A DNA stretch of 64,000 bases. Origin: Aphis gossypii (lineage: Eukaryota > Arthropoda > Insecta > Hemiptera > Aphididae). The position numbers were made by a program, and so were the translations under genes. Below the pieces are notes generated by a model. That model saw only the letters and a list, made by a program, of their open reading frames with translations. It did no database searches and was not told the origin of the DNA. Location: positions 66,999,260 through 67,063,259 of the forward strand of contig NC_065530.1 in NCBI RefSeq assembly GCF_020184175.1, given 5' to 3'. Shown one piece after another: positions 23,621 through 37,880 of this stretch (the first letter of the stretch is position 1; each line of letters begins with the position of its first letter).

Positions 23621-26600
23621 AGCAATATATTATTACTTATGTAATTTATACAATATTAAATTAAGTTATATATATAACAAAAGACTACGGGATGTCTCCA
23701 TAATATTTTTGTACCTGTAGATAATTTTTCCTTGTTAGAAATTGTATAAGTAAAAATGTTGAAAATACTATCCGAGAGTATATTTGAAATTTGATAAATC
23801 AGAATTTAAATAAATGTTTAATTAGAGGAATGAATTATGGCTTGTACATATTTTTTATAATACAACGATATATACCATATTATTATAGTGTGGTGCATGT
23901 GCGCAATGAAATTCGGAAGATAGAGATCGCTGGAGCCAGAGAAAACCACACATTATTTACGAGGCCATGATATTTTGTGCACATATATAATATACGTATA
24001 TATGTGAGGGAGTGTCTTACATTATGAGGATGAAGAAGTGTCTAGGTGTTAAATTGCCCATTAAATCTTTTCACGCGAATGGGGATGTAGTGCTCAGAAA
24101 ACCTCGGTAAAATACATTTAGATTACAAACAGTTTTTCAGACCACCCATTACATATTATATTGGCTTAGTACTCTGTAGGCGAAGGACAAGAAGTGTAAC
24201 TGAACTGTGACTATAACATTTGCTATTTGCAGCTTATGAATTTCGTACCGTACTATATTCTACTCGTCTACGCCTCATTGCGTACCTATTCATATGCGTG
24301 TAATAATAATATAGGTAAAGTTATAAATAAAAATAAAATAAAACAAACCTAGCTAAGCATAATATTATATGGCATACATGGTTTAATATCTTGTTTTCTC
24401 AAGCAAATTTTAGCTTAGCATTAGAGATAAAATTCACATTACACTAATTTATGTACTATATATCAATTAAAACTATAAGACCACTATTATTAACATACCC
24501 GTTCCTAGTATGAATCGTCACGTAACAGACAAAAATAAATAAGCTACAAACAATACGGTTTTAAGAACAGCTTTAAAATTTCACAATTTTAAACATAATA
24601 TTAAATCCACAATGATGACGAAATACTGTAATTGGCCGATTAAATCGAAAAATAAATATTCAAGAAATACCAACAAAATTTGACTCAAGTGCTGAAAAAA
24701 AAACTATATAATTAATACAAAATTGAAATAAATATAAAATCGTATAATATTTTAAAAATAATTTGAAACAGATAAATGGAAAAATTAAATAAATACATCA
24801 TATTATAAAGTAAACTACCTTGTATAATGTTATATTCGATTTTATACGGTCGGTACTTCAATATTAATATATTTATAAATAACTTTTTCTGCTATAATTT
24901 AATAGTGTGTGCAATATTTTGATAAACTAAAACTTAGTTAGTAGGTAAGTGCTATAATATATAATAATATGGTCGAATAAGAACATTATAAAATAGATGG
25001 ATTGTCAGGATCGATTTGGTGAAGTATGAATTGTTGTTAGGCATTAACTAAATTTGATTTTCAGATGTTTCAAAGGATCAACTTATTTTAACTTTTCTTG
25101 CTTATATTCAAAAAGTTCAGATCGAATTCAATGTTCCCAGTAAGTTATTCTTACAACTAAAATGTGTAGATAATAAATAAACATTTGAAGTTAGAATTTT
25201 AATAAAATTACGATTAAAAGATCATAAATAATTTTATGATAGACTTATAAATAAAATAAAGGTTTTTTTCATAGGTTGTAGTATTATAGTAGTATTTGTA
25301 GTTTTTATATTAGGTAGGTATATGAAAAATAATAACTTTTTATTAGTTTTTGTTTTTTCGCGATTCAATAAATATTATTAATCGTCAAAGTTTAAAGTAT
25401 TCTACTATAACATAAATTATCATTTTCTATACTCAGTAGTAATTTGATGTTCCACGTCTTTTGAACAGTAAACGGAACCATTTAATTGGCAATATCCAAT
25501 AGATTTATAAAACGGAACATTATTATTTCTTATTCAGATCTACAAAAGACTTTTAAAACGGACAAGTATAATAAAAAGAGCAGATCAAGCAAATCATTAA
25601 AAAAAAAAATGACCTAAACACATTTAAATTCAAATTTTACTCAAAAGAGGTACGTTTACTGCTCAATTATTCAGTTAAACACACAATAGCATTGACTATT
25701 CGTACCTAATAAACTAAAGTGTAACACAACTTCTAACACAGCAGATTTAAATGACGATCGGACTTCATGAATAATCTTTTTGACTAAATAATTCATATAG
25801 TTATACATTTGTTTTAATTGATACAAATATATAATTCAATTTGGATTGAATATATTTTTGAATTATCCCACACCAAATCTTCGAAATTATCTTCGTGCAA
25901 TTTGAACCTAAAGGTGTTAGTAAACGTCATAAGTTTATTCAGTTTTCTATTTTATCACTTTATGGTTCATAAGTGTACAATACAATTATGAACGAATATT
26001 AATTTAAACAATAAAGATCAATAATTAAAACAATACTTATCAAATATTAAAAGTCACTGTTAAATGTTTAAAACACCATCTAATAAATTTAATTCAAGAT
26101 AAGATTAAATACTTGATATACTTAATATATTTGAAAACTTAAATAAATTTATGTCGAGACAATGTTAAACAAAAAAAAAAAAAAAAAAAAAAAACAAACT
26201 ACTCTTAATTTGAAATCAGTTTAATGAAAATGATAATTGTTATGAGTATAACTTTTCACTTAAGAGAAACTTTTACCTTTTTTATTTTTAATGTCATAAG
26301 TTCACGAAATTGTTTTTAATAAAATATATTTATTAATACAGCTGGCGGCCATTGTGCTTCGTATAATCAAAAAAAAAACAATATTATTTTTTTTCAACTA
26401 CATTCTACATAATTCTTCCACTATTGGATTTTCACTGACTTTATTTATATTTGTAATCATATTACAATTCAATTGCTGTGTACAGATGTGATTCAGTATA
26501 TTATATACAAATTTAATCGGATAAATAACAATTAGTATTTATTAATTATTTTCAAAAAACATGATATTAAATATTATTGAATGTTAAACATTTTACCGGT

Positions 26601-29116
26601 TTCAATTACATTTTTTTAATTATATTAAGCCATTGGAAAATATTTATTCATTTATTCATATTATTTAAGTCTTTAAACCACTTATTTAAGATTATTTTTT
26701 TCAATAAAAATTAAATTTTTGCATTTAATTTAATTACATTTATATTTTAAGGCTTAAGTAACAATATTTTTTTCAAGTATAAATTAAATATTTAAAAAGC
26801 TTATGATCCCCTAATATTATATTACTAATAAGCAATAATTATACTACATAACTCAATATGTATAGTTCTTCAAAATAACCGTACAAGTATATAATAAGTA
26901 TTTTGTTATAGACTTAAGTTTTTTTTTTTTTAAATATATTAACTAAAACATCTAAAACAAAGAACTGATATAGTAAACAAACATATTATTAAGTTGATAA
27001 ATAATTGATTTTAAATTATATATATGTTATATCAAAGCGGTTTCGAGTTATTCTATAATACAATAATAAATTACTACTAAATACAAGTTTAACGTTATAA
27101 AATATTTACCACTTTTTTAGAAAACAGGGAATAGAATTTCAACTATTTAAATGTGATTTACTAGACTGTCAAATGTTCAAATAATGCGCATATTGCATTT
27201 TATTTTACGTGTTTGAAGAAAATAATATAATATGTTAGTATAGGTACTCATGCATGTCATCGAAAAACTGAGTTTTTATAAATTATTCAATTTATAAATA
27301 ATGGCATAAAAAATGTTTAAACCCACTTGAGTCATGTTTTGACTTCAGTCACTCGTGTCCAAATTACGCATAGCAATGAATTTATATTCGTTTATATCCG
27401 GATAAAGTGTATAAGGCGAATTGTGGTAGTATACTGAAATATAGTAAACCACCCAGTTATGTTGGAAAAATTGTTTATTCGATTCGTATTAGTCAAAAGT
27501 TAGATCGAACGCAAAAGTGACAGTCCTCCAATTTTACATTAATATTTATTACCGATTTTGGTGTATCATAGTATAACATGTTAAAAATTGGTATCAAAAC
27601 ATTAAAATCAGTTTTAAGAAATACAATATTCAGTCTAAAGTTTTGATCACTCGTATAATGTTTATAATTTAATTGGAGCTGATCTATTTTCAAATAAAAA
27701 TGAAATAACGAAAGAAAACATAGAATAAAAAGTAGCAACATCTGCAAGTCTTATATACATAAAATACAACTCTTAATGAGGTTTTTCATTCAGAAAAAGC
27801 ATCGTTATGATTAGTGTAGTCTTGTCATTAAAGTATTTTGAAATTGTTGCTACGCAAATCATAAAAGGCAACGGAATTGTAAAGGTTTGAGTCAACTTCC
27901 TTCTTTAAACTTATTTAATCTTCTTACTGTACAAATAATGAAAACTTTGTCGAAAAATATTAATATAAACTCTGTAAAAATAATATTTACAACTTCTGAA
28001 AATGGTTTTCTTATAAAGATTAGAAATATTTACTAATGGACTATTAAAACATGATATTCAGTGCTCGTAATATACGAACTTATATAATATACATTAGCTC
28101 AAACCTCTCCTGACATGTGAACAGAAGAATAATTTACGCACTTTTATACTTTTACAGTAAATAAAAATTAGATTTTGTGTTAAATTGTGTATCTATTGTT
28201 ATATATTATTATAATATTACTATCTGTATTTTATGACTGATTTAACACTTTTATTTAAAATATATTATATCTTAATTCAACAATTCTGAATATTATAGTA
28301 AATCTCAAATTGATCCACTTAATTTAATAAATTATTGCTTTTAATAGCTTGATTTCATTTTCATTGAAGACGTATAGATGGTTTTAATATATTTTTATAT
28401 GTTATGATATTAAAGGCTAAACAAAACTAATAAAAAACAGTAATTTTTACACGAAACTATAGTTTTTGAAAAAATTTAAAATCTGTCATGAATGACAGTA
28501 TTGCGTTTTATTACTTTATTATACACATATGTGGTTGAATAATTTGAATTTAGTCCTATTTTATTATATGTGAAATGTGTAATTTTAAGTTTTTTTAAAA
28601 TTATTATTTTATTAAATGTCTTATAAAGGAAAGAAAAAAAGAGACCATATGAGAATCCGATCCATTACATCAAATGTAAGCTTTTTTAATTTTGATTATA
28701 TCGAAAAATTGAAGTAATTAATATTGTAGTGAATTATTGTCCAAAAAAAGGGATGATGAACTATTTAATTTGATTTAACTATGCTGTTACATACAACTGA
28801 AATAATAAAATATTGCTTTATAATAAGGTATAATTTAAATTATTATTACTGCCAAACGATCTTATAATAAATGGTGTGTAGTAGCAGTCGTTGACTCATG
28901 GCCAATTTAAAAGTTATCAAAATGATTAATTGTACAATATTGATATATATTGCTAACCTGTATTACTGAATCAGTATAAAACAACTTATTATTTAATTAT
29001 CCGTAGGTTATTCAATTCAATACACGTAAAAGCTTTTAATTTAGACGTTATATATAATTATATTCTAGAGTTACTTGAACAAACACACTTTTTAGATACA
29101 ATAGAAAAATTGTGTT
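23621..29116. other. AT-rich intergenic sequence
   Basis: No gene was recognised. The segment 23880-24260 is mildly richer in G+C but has no open frame of interest. There is a 24-base poly-A at 26171-26194. Confidence 0.4.
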
Positions 29117-29755
29117 TACTTACTTTTACATAGATTCTGTGCAGAGCGATGAATGTATTGATTTCAAAATGTCTTTTTTTTTGTGTTTAGGTTTTGAACT
29201 TTTAGGGTGATTTTCTTTTGGTAAACTTGTTAGTTATTTTGAAAAGTAAAAATTAAAGATTTTCATGATTTTTCAAAAAATGATTAGTAAAAAAAAAAAG
29301 GCGAAGAGAAATTTTACACAAACCCAGTTTTTAACGAAATCGATTTTGTGGTTGAAGTATAACTGAAAAACATATAACCATGAATACTTGAAAATTTCCT
29401 TAAATATATGTATGAGAATTTTTTTTAAAAAAAACAGTTTCTATTCTTTATAATCCATATCTAGATGTTTTCGATATTTTCGATTTTTCTGTTGTTATTT
29501 ATAAAAAAATTTAATTTGATCAAAAAGTTTTAAAAATAAATTATAAAGGTTCTTTAAAAGATTTTATTATTTAAATAATTTAAAAATATTAAGCATACAA
29601 TGCTATGTATATTCATTTTTTAAACATTTGACAAAATTAGTTATAAAATAACGAAAATTTGAAAATTATTTTGTAGTAATAATGTATTAAATGTTCAGTT
29701 ATTATAACTAAGGATTTAAAATATAATACAAGATTTGTGATAAGTATTAATTAAT
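29117..29755 (+). repeat. Degenerate dispersed repeat, copy B
   Basis: The part from about 29280 to 29750 is colinear with 7600-7925 (a CGAAATCGATTTTGTGG-like block, ATACTTGAAAATTT, TTTGACAAAATTAG, then ATACAAGATT and ATAAGT). It begins with a GTGCAGAGCGATGAATG stretch that I suspect is the conserved edge of a high-copy family, though that cannot be shown from one window. Boundaries are approximate. Confidence 0.4.
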
Positions 29756-32700
29756 ATTAGAATAAAAAATTAAACAATTTAATTTAAAACTTTATTTTTT
29801 TCATAGACATTTAAAGTTAAAATATTAATGAAATTCAATTTTTAAACAATTATTGGAATAATTTATTTTAGTTACTTTGTTTTAATTCAAAATTGTGTTT
29901 CTTGGTGGTTTGACATTTTTACCTGTATTATGCTATGTATGTATTAATTTTATGCAATAACTTTTTTATAATTCATAGATACTATATTACTGTATTAGTT
30001 AATAGTAGTTTTACATGTATATAATAATAAGACCGTCTCGACTCAAAATAACTTTTCTTATACAATCATTTTTCATTGAATTCTAATTCACCACATCCAT
30101 TACAGACTACAGTGACCTAATCAATGACGAAGTATACTACTGTATAGTGAGAGTGGTTACCTTTATTCCCCCCTTTTTTTTTCGTCTTAGAGTCTTATGA
30201 ATTGTGATCCACTTATAGTTCAAAAACCATTTCATAAGTATCAATAATCCTGTATAAATTGTGCTTTGGAAAAATATTATAACAAAGTCTTTGTGTGCAT
30301 AGTATGAATATAATATGAGTTATGACCTCTGATGATAGATCATGTCAGGAAATATTCCGAAGGGAAAACATTTAGCGTGTAATGTTGTAGTTCATTATAA
30401 TCATATATCTAACGGTAAACCATTTATTTTACCACACTTAAAATGTATAAACATAATATTTGACCTGTATTGTGTAAATATAAAATACATATTATACATT
30501 ATATTTATAGTTGTTAAATATTTCAATAAATAGTTTATTAACGATAATATATATTTTAAAATCGTTTAGATGGACACGATATAATAATAATGTATGGATG
30601 ATGTTAATTATGTATAAAATTAAATTGACATAATATATCAGAAACGACTTATTTAATAATAATAGGTATTTTGATATGGTATTACAGCAAGTTTTTTTTT
30701 TTTTTTACATTTAATATAAAGTAACAAATGGTAATAATATGGTCTTTAAAAAGTATATTATTCAACTTAACATTTATCTGATTGAAAGGGCGCTGAATTA
30801 TTGTGTGATTCGTCCTATTTATTGCTATATATTCCGTGCGAAATCTACCTACACCTATAATAATATAGTTACGTGCTATCGGTGAAAAACACTGTGAGTT
30901 ATGCATACTGTCAGGGTGGGTGAAATCAGGCCATTACTACTATTTACACAATACACGAAAGTCCGGAGTAGGTATTCGATTAAATATTGTATGATAACAC
31001 GATAGATGGACGTATAAACGTGTGAGTGTATGCCACGATAATGTACAGGTTGAACTATAATAACAAGCGATAGGTAAACCTGCAATGATAGAATTAAATC
31101 GACCCGATTCAATAATAATTGTTGAATGAAAACTGACGTGAGATGTTTAGTCTAATCACTAACTACCACCATTCTATGAAATAACAGAAAGATTTTACAC
31201 AATAACTTTTCCGTAACGTCAATAAAATATATATTTTAATAAATAATTACAATGTTAAAATGATTTCTCTATTAAACAGTTCAAAAATCGTTTAATATTT
31301 TCAATTATGATGGAAAATAAATATTTTTATTTGTATTTTAAAAGTGAAGTACAATTCAATCTGCACTAGTTAATGTAGTTCTTCTTCCGTAAGTAGCACA
31401 AACATTGTATACGATTGTGATGAAAATAATGGTTTAAAAAAATCCAACTGTTAATGTTCACATTATTGCCTTTTTACTATTTCTGAAATGATTGATTTAA
31501 CCTAAAACTCGAAGTGATTTAAAATCTTTTTTTTTAATATCTTAATTTTCTTATTATTAAAGTGAATGCAATTGTGTACCTTTATAAGTATATTATAAGA
31601 GAAGCAATGTGTTTTGACGCGATTTTTATAAACTTAAAAGATTTATTAATTTATATTTTTTAAAGTAAAATTTATCAGTGAATATTAAAATTATCGGTCG
31701 TACTATATGTGGTTCAAGAATTCATAACATTCAAATAATTATCAAGTAATTGATGTAATGATGTATTACAAAAACTAAAATGTAAAATAGTATATAATAA
31801 AATAATGTAAAGACAAATAAATACTAAATATTTATAGAGAAGTTAAACTAAACAAACAAGAATATTTATTAATAACACAATCCAAAAACATTTTAAATGA
31901 GATAAAACTTTCGAAGTCCCTACTTATAAAATTATACATCAAACCAAGAAAATAAAAAATGACAATTTTAATATTATTTTTATTGTGTGATTAAAAGATA
32001 AAGAAAACTATATTTAATAATTTTCATTTTAATTACGGATTGCATCATGTTAAAAAAGGTCGCACATGCAAATTACAATATTTTTATTTTATTTGCTCAA
32101 ACTGTTCTTCAATAGTATATGTCGCAGTTATTGACAAACTAACTGTTATTTCCTTTTATACTAATTAATTAACTAGGTTATAAAATAATTGATTACAAAT
32201 GTAATGACTTGTTTTTGAGGAGAAAAAATATCCAATAATAATGCAGGTACTTATTGAGTATTATTAAAATCAACTGATGAACTGTTACACATTACACAAC
32301 TAATGAGCCAAACGTATATTGATTATTATTATTTTGCAAACAAAAGTAATTAGAAAGTGATTATTTTTTTTTTTTTATTGAGATGCGTAATTTATGCATA
32401 AAGTGCTGATTGCAACATTATATTATGCTTATAAAGTATGGGCAGCGGGTTTGAACAACAAACAAACAAGTAAACAGTACGCTAAATTATTATAATTATT
32501 TAAAATCCTCATATTAAAGAATATCGGTATAAATCATATATTATATTATTATATTATACTATGTAAGTGTTGTGTAAACTATCGTTAAAAAATAAGAAAA
32601 AAAATAAAATAATTTGCATAGAAATCAAGTTTTGAAATATAAAATAAGCAATGAACTTTATCTTTTTAGTTTTATAGAAAAACGAGTTTTCGTTCTATAA

Positions 32701-35700
32701 AATATAATCGAATATTCAATATAGGTAGTTGTCTGAAACTTATTATATTTATTAAAGAATAATTAAATTTGCAATAGCGTAAACATTTTGATTACTAAAG
32801 TGATTATTTTCACGCTTGTGTAGTATATTTATGTAATTTTAATAGCATTTTTTATTTATTATTATTATTTTTTTTTTTTTGTATAGAAAATATTATGCAT
32901 TTATTTCAATTTATTAAATAGGTACACTATGGAAATTTGTTTATGCTACTACGTGGACATACTTCATTGTCAATTTAAATAAAGGGTATGTAAATAAAAT
33001 TATATACAATCAAATAATTCGATTTATTATTTATACATTTTAAGGTTATGAAAAAATAAACTTGAAGATAGATAATCTGTGATACTAACAACAACTAACA
33101 TTTTTAAAATAACCATTATTCGTGTGTTTTAAAAACAATTTTTTGAAGAATAGTTATGTTATACATTTTTACTATTATTAGTTATATAATATATTAATTT
33201 GGTATTTGGTAATAGATTATTATTTTAATAATCTAAATGGAACCTAAATGTTGTATTGAATTTCTTAAGTTGAAACCCAAAAATATTCCGTAAAATATAA
33301 GAAAAAAATATAAAAAATACTTATATTTATATTTTTATGTTTATATTGTGATTTTAAATTAATTAAATAAAATACAACTATTAATAATATAGTATACATT
33401 ATGAAAGTTATAAAGTTGTTTACCACAAGTATATTTTTTAAATTTATTTTAACTAATATAGATTTCATATTTATAAAAATAATTTTAATTGATAAATTTT
33501 AAATTTAAATATATTCTAAGGAATTTAATTACTAAGCTAAATGTTGAAGAGTCATTGAAAGTACACCGTGTCATGTATTGTATATGAGAATAAAAAAGAG
33601 TAAAGTGATTGAAAAAGATAGTTGACATTTTTATATCCTTTATTTATCAGAATTCGAACCGGATACGGTTTGAGTAAAGAGGGTTCCTAGATTGGCTGAT
33701 ATAGGTTATATGGTTGAATTGGCAAGTTAGAACCCAGCCAATTTTAGGTGATCGACTATTTATATTGCCAAGCGAGAAACCACTTTTCGACATTTTTAAT
33801 AAACGTAGATACAATAGATATAGTTCTAATTACGTATACTATAGTTGAGGTTAATCTAATATATTTTATAATAATTCAAAATTTTAGGAATTTAAGTTGA
33901 TATTCTAAACCGATGGTTTATTAACAAATATCTAATTATATTTCGAATTCGGGATGATTGAAATTGTCATTATTTTTCCACTTAAGTAATATATGTATAC
34001 CCACATATTTTTATATTTTTTTTTTTTTGAAAATCTTAGATTTGTACAATATTTGAAATAGTTTTGAAAATATTGTAATTTCTTAACGGCATTTATAAAA
34101 ATATAGTTCTCGATTTAGTCATGAATATTTTTAATTTGAAAATACTAAGATCAACATTAATATGGTAATAGTATGGTATAGTTCCTATTGCTTTATTTAA
34201 AATATTATGAATCAATTATATATATTTTGTATTTGTTATTCTTGTATAATTTAGTTATTAATTTTGCATACTACAATAGTTTTGATATATTATTTAATAA
34301 TTAATTTTAGATAATATAGTGAATTATAAATTTTAATTTTCAATTTAAGTTTTATAGAATTGAAATTCTAATACAATTGTTTATGACGAAAATTAAATAA
34401 AATATTATCAGTGGAAAACTGAGAAACATCATTGGAAATAATTTATTATTGCTTATATGTATTACTTAAATGTTCTATTTATTTACTTGTTCTATATATA
34501 TATATATATTTTTTTTTTTTACCATAAGTATGTTTTTAAGTACTTTCATAATAATGAATCTAGATACTAACATTCGTAAACAAATATTTACGGTAGACTG
34601 AAATAGTATTTAGATATTATTAAAATCTAAATGAACCACAATTTCAAATATTTTAATTTATGATATTTGACTGTTAATATTTTTAACTTAAAACCAATTT
34701 CATAAAAACTCAATTTAGTTGTTTTATTTTAATAATTAAAATGTATGACTAGTGTAGAACAATAAAATATAGGTACACTTCTTATTATTATATATACACC
34801 ACAACTGTACCTATAGTAAAAACCATATTATTTATTAATTGGTTTCATAATAGTAAAATAGTACCTAATACAATATATCTAGTATTATTATAAAAAATAA
34901 AAATAATTTTATGATAATATATTATATCTTTGTTTAATATTATTATATTAGTGATTTGATTTTTATAGTTTTAACATAAGCATTAACATTTTACTCATGT
35001 AAAAACGATTATGAAAAATTAAAACGTATCATAAAAATATAAACATATTTACACATTCGAATGTAATTACAATGTAAGATTATTATATTTCCATGATACA
35101 CCATATACACGCAAACATTTTTAAATAATAATAAATACAAATTATTAGTTACCATAAATGTTATATAACAATAAAAAAGTCATTTATTTTTCCTAAAAAT
35201 AAATTTGGCATGTTTAATGGATTTTTAATCTCATTTCAATCCCTCTCATTTTTAAATAAAATTTACACCTGCAGTAGTTTTTCGCTGAGTGAAAAATAAT
35301 GAAGTGATGGATGATTTTAAATTTTTTGCGTTCTACTAATATTATACCATAATAACATTATTTTAGACACTTAATTATGTAATTATGTAATTTCAATTAT
35401 ATTGATTTTTTATAAAGTCATAATTAAAACCAGAATATACATATATTATTTTGTTTTGACGTCATTGGTTCATTTTTTTTCTTATACTCGATGAAGATTG
35501 TGATGTTGAATAATTTGACGTACAATCAGTATTTTTCTCATTTTTATTCCATAGCTATTCTATCAACTTATAATTTATGTAGAATTTTACCGTTGAATAG
35601 GTTCATTTTTTATTGTAATTTATTTTTATTTTAAATTTACTTTTTTGAAATAACATTAGTTTTTGATGTACCTCTCATTTGCATTTATTTGTTTTATTAA

Positions 35701-37809
35701 TTTAATTATTTTTTCTGGTCCCCATAATAACGAGTATACTACAATAATTATTACTAAATAGAAATGTTTATTGTAAATGACAATGGTCATTATACAAATT
35801 ATATTTAACTACATACTTAGTAAAAAGTTTTATTCTCGTTTAAGAATGAAATATATTTTTAAATACTTCAAGATGCATAACATAATTTAAATAAAAAAAA
35901 TAAACTATAATTTACTAGTTACGGTTGTCTAGTTGAAACAATTTTTTTTTTTTGTCCAAAGCCTTATAATTTCGTTTTTATTTGTATAAACTATTTAAAT
36001 GTTAACAGAATTGAATCAAAAAAATATATAAAAATAAATATACCTATCACCTAAATTGAAAATATAGTTTTTATTCGAATTAGCATTAAAAAACCAGTAT
36101 AATAGAATTTTAATTTCACACTATGCTGTTGTGTTAGAGTTGTACTTTTGTAAGTATGCACATATTAAAATATTATAATATGTTATTAAAGTAATATCGT
36201 AATTGCCTAATAGATAGTTGTCCAAATTTTGTACACGCAATTTAAAAAATTATAATTATATAGGTAATGATGCAATATTAGTTAAATGTCTTATTATGTT
36301 TATCATATACAAACGTTCCATACAGTAAAAAAAAAAAAAATAAATAAAAACGAAACAGAGTGTTCTAAATATGAATCTAAATATGTAAACTCACATTTTA
36401 GCATTTAATCGAGTACTTTTTTCATAATTTATTATGATTTAATGCATTTTTTATTATACTGAAAGGTCATATTTTTTCAAATGCTAAGATGTTTTATTTC
36501 ATTTAAGTGTATAAACTATACAAACTTAATGTTTCATATCTTCTCAATCTACTATCATCAATTTAATAAATGTGCAGAAGGTTAAAGTAAAAACTGAAAG
36601 AGAGCAATCTTAGCGAATCACTCTGTATACATAAATACGATGGTAAAAATAAAATATCTGTTGTGATAAAAATGGTCTTAAGTATAATTAAAAATATATA
36701 ATAATAACAATAATATATTAAAACATACCATAAAAAATAAAAATACTGGTTTTAATATTTTGTATACTTTTAAATTACACATAAATTATAATAATATTAT
36801 AATAATATCATTTTTTAATTTAACAAAGATCGATGTATTTTGTATAACGTTCGGTTGTTCATATGACTAAGTCGATGATCTAAATGGCAAACGACTGTTT
36901 TCCATAGCATTCTTGTGGTATTCAAGGATTAAGGGCACGATACTAAATCCTATTTATTATCATATATTCATATTTTATACCTACGTTGTGGTTTATATGG
37001 TGTATAACATACATCATTTCAATTCGTAGCAAACCTAAAATTAAAAAAAAAATCTCTCGATACCAATTTGTCAGGTTAGTCGCATTTTGTTTTCAGCTGC
37101 TTTGCATAAATACTTATAAACTGACATATTGAATAAAATTTCCGACTAAATTCAGATTGTTAATCGATTTATAGTCAAAATCCTGTTAAATGGCTGTTAA
37201 ATTAATTGAATCTTTTTGTTTTAATTTCACTTAGAAACGATCAATATATTTTACCGAGGAATAAGGATAAAATGGCATGCATGTGAGTAATAATCAGTTA
37301 TACATTGCTTGTTTACGTGTATGAATAAATTAATAAACAATTAATACATTTGAAATTTATATGTAGTTTTATTTTTTATATATAAGTATACCAAATAGGT
37401 ATATATACACCTAATTTCTCTGTTAGATGATTTTTATTCCATCAATGTACTTGTATGATTATAATTTATGATATTTAAATTTTAAACGATTTTATTTTTT
37501 AGAAAAAATATTGATTTTACTCATTTGGCAAATTCAATACTATTCTACTCGAATCTGTTGTGGTCTGTCTTATTTTATAAAATATCACCATACCAATTTA
37601 ATTTTTTTGTTATTGCTAAAGTCTAAAACTGATGATCACATAGCAGACGTCTCTAAAAAAAAGAATATATAACCTACACTTTATAGATAACTATATTTTA
37701 ACAATTTATTTTTTTTTCTTTGTTAAATTACGGTTCAATTCCGTGAATATATTAATTTAGTGTATATAATGTGATTATGTGAATAATTTTTTAATATACG
37801 TTTTATCTA
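29756..37809. other. AT-rich intergenic sequence
   Basis: No gene was recognised. The region 30780-31120 is somewhat less AT-rich and has overlapping minus-strand open frames without motifs. The region 33650-33780 contains GGGTTC and GAACCC words that could pair, plus a B-box-like GGTTCGAATTC on the minus strand, but no complete tRNA-like structure. An (AT)n/poly-T tract lies near 34495-34521. Confidence 0.35.
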
Positions 37810-37880
37810 CAGCAGAAGTCGGTCACCTTTTTGGTCTCAGGGGCCAAAAAATAAAAATAAAAATTATTGCGGGCCATACC
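37810..37880 (+). mobile_element. hAT-like transposon terminus (partial element)
   Basis: The sequence starts CAGCAGAAGTCGGTCACC and continues TTTTTGGTCTCAGGGGCC and GCGGGCCATACC. This resembles the CAG-N-GG(T/C)CGGCAACCTTTTTGGC...GCGGGCC ends of hAT-superfamily non-autonomous elements. The opposite terminus was not identified, so the right boundary is unknown; degraded internal sequence may reach about 38.9 kb. Confidence 0.45.

Noticed and set aside
30682..31112. Overlapping minus-strand open frames of 74 and 78 codons
   Set aside because: Different frames, no motifs, no splice signals; composition slightly above background only.
32870..33470. AT-rich frames with Ile/Asn/Lys/Phe/Tyr composition here and elsewhere (for example 33265-33468, 45529-45762, 8909-9190)
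   Set aside because: Residue composition simply mirrors AT-rich DNA. No hydrophobic pattern, motif or splice context supports them.
33640..33790. Possible second tRNA-like or SINE element with GGTTCGAATTC on the minus strand
   Set aside because: Only the B-box-like word is present. No A box at the right distance and no tail.
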